A stretch of DNA of 64,000 nt from Hirschia litorea (lineage in GTDB: Bacteria > Pseudomonadota > Alphaproteobacteria > Caulobacterales > Hyphomonadaceae), in assembly GCF_042665075.1 (NCBI RefSeq), contig NZ_JBHTBR010000002.1:806001-870000 (forward strand), in the 5' to 3' direction. The translations under genes and the position numbers were made by a program. Every line of letters starts with the position of its first letter. Position 1 is the stretch's first letter. The notes under the pieces were generated by a model that saw nothing but the letters and a program-made list of their open reading frames with translations, was not told the origin of the DNA and made no database searches. Below are positions 63,303 through 64,000 of the stretch, in pieces.

Positions 63303-64000
63303 ATGGCGCAGCGCAGGACTAAACAGCCGACTCAGTTATTGGCATCACTCATGTCGGCAGGGGAAATCTGGTTAGAAACAGATAGATCCACGTCCCTGAA
63401 CTCGGCTGAAGCAACAGATTACCTCAATGGATTAGCCACATTAGATACGTCTGCTAGTGTTAAATCATCTATTACAAAAGCGCTTTCCAAAGGCCGAATC
63501 TCTCCCCTGATTCCCCTCGGCGCGGCGATTGGCAGTGTAAGCCCTGCTCCAATATCATCAGGTGGTGCAGAAATGGCCATTGCTGAAGCCGCGACAATTG
63601 CTGCCGCTCGCGCCGCTACTGCACAAGGTTTCACCTCTCTTTCTGATGCTTTAGAGAGCCTAACAATAGATACAGATGATGAAGGCCTGCCAACCGAAGA
63701 TGCCCTCACCGATGCTATTCGGTGTGGTGCAGACGCAGACCTCATTGAAATCGCACTCTCAACACCAGGCGGTCCCCGTGCCGCTGCAACAGCTCTGCGC
63801 AAACAAGCAGCTGGCGCACGCGATACAGGCACTGTCCATCTTGGCCTAACTGATTGGCGCGATGCTTCCGCTGAAAAACTTGCAGACGCCTCCAACCGCC
63901 TTGCTGGATTACGCATAGGTCTACAAGTCAACCACCTTTCTAAATCTGCTCCTACGGCGAAATCACCTGCGTTGATTTTGAATTTGGGAGCCTATTTCGA
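63303..64000 (+). CDS. Unrecognised protein (3' end outside window)
   Basis: The frame opens at ATG 63303 with GGGAGAAG upstream and stays open for 232 codons to the window edge. The start is MAQRRTKQPTQLLASLMSAG. The sequence is rich in Ala, Ser, Leu and Thr, with SLNSAEATDYLNGLATLDT and LILNLGAYF among the more hydrophobic parts. A central Ala-rich region (EMAIAEAATIAAARAATAQG) is probably helical. I see no signal peptide or TM segment and do not recognise the family. It is divergent from the NDUFA12-like gene. Confidence 0.7.
   Translation, partial: MAQRRTKQPTQLLASLMSAGEIWLETDRSTSLNSAEATDYLNGLATLDTSASVKSSITKALSKGRISPLIPLGAAIGSVSPAPISSGGAEMAIAEAATIAAARAATAQGFTSLSDALESLTIDTDDEGLPTEDALTDAIRCGADADLIEIALSTPGGPRAAATALRKQAAGARDTGTVHLGLTDWRDASAEKLADASNRLAGLRIGLQVNHLSKSAPTAKSPALILNLGAYF

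Overview
The window looks like chromosomal DNA of a marine or aquatic alphaproteobacterium. Mitochondrial-type complex I accessory subunits (NDUFS4 and NDUFA12 families), a COX15-type heme A synthase, DUF2842 and DUF2155 proteins, an Atm1-like ABC exporter, a class I PHB synthase, and the orders amiC-mrcA-prfB, rplM-rpsI-argC and aroQ-accB-accC-aat all point there. The moderate-to-low GC, the pairing of glycogen with PHB and the gene orders suggest Hyphomonadaceae, perhaps a Hirschia-like organism. That placement is inference. I saw no insertion sequence, prophage, CRISPR array or rRNA. Three tRNA genes are present: Arg-TCT, Pro-TGG and Glu-TTC.

Layout. 1-8.1 kb: a ParA-type ATPase (cut by the window edge), glutathione reductase, rpiA, glmU, gph, a small conserved protein, then galM and a LacI-family regulator with a perfect 14-bp operator-like palindrome between them. 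8.3-17.5 kb: tRNAs, NDUFS4 protein, a two-domain CbiX-like chelatase, a DUF192 protein, a double cold-shock protein, recJ, glpX, hom, an AlaC-type aminotransferase and a lipoprotein. 17.6-24.9 kb: PHB synthase, an orphan two-TM sensor-like protein, and what I read as a complete glucosylglycerate synthesis and recycling locus. 25-35 kb: a tightly packed operon glgP-glgB-glgA-glgX-alpha-glucosidase, without glgC.

35-47 kb: argC, rpsI, rplM, a lipoprotein gene broken at a C7 run, heme A synthase, DUF2842, Atm1-like exporter, LOG protein, an outer-membrane beta-barrel, a GOLPH3/GPP34-family protein behind a 12-bp inverted repeat, gltX, a secreted nuclease-like protein and prfB with a textbook +1 frameshift site. 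47-58.6 kb: mrcA, amiC, rne with a long structured leader, an M48/TPR protease, a DsbA-like protein, a lipoprotein and thiSG. 58.7-64 kb: aroQ, accB, accC, aat, DUF2155, MlaD-like and NDUFA12 genes, and the start of an unrecognised protein.

The main theme is carbon and compatible-solute storage. The + strand operon (D-glycerate 3-kinase, phosphatase, GpgS-type glucosyltransferase) would make glucosylglycerate from glycerate and an NDP-glucose. The convergent GH13_18 phosphorylase would split it back to glucose 1-phosphate and glycerate, and the kinase would recapture the glycerate. Glucose 1-phosphate is also the product of glgP next door, so the solute and glycogen pools may be exchangeable. 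This is the most interesting system I can see.
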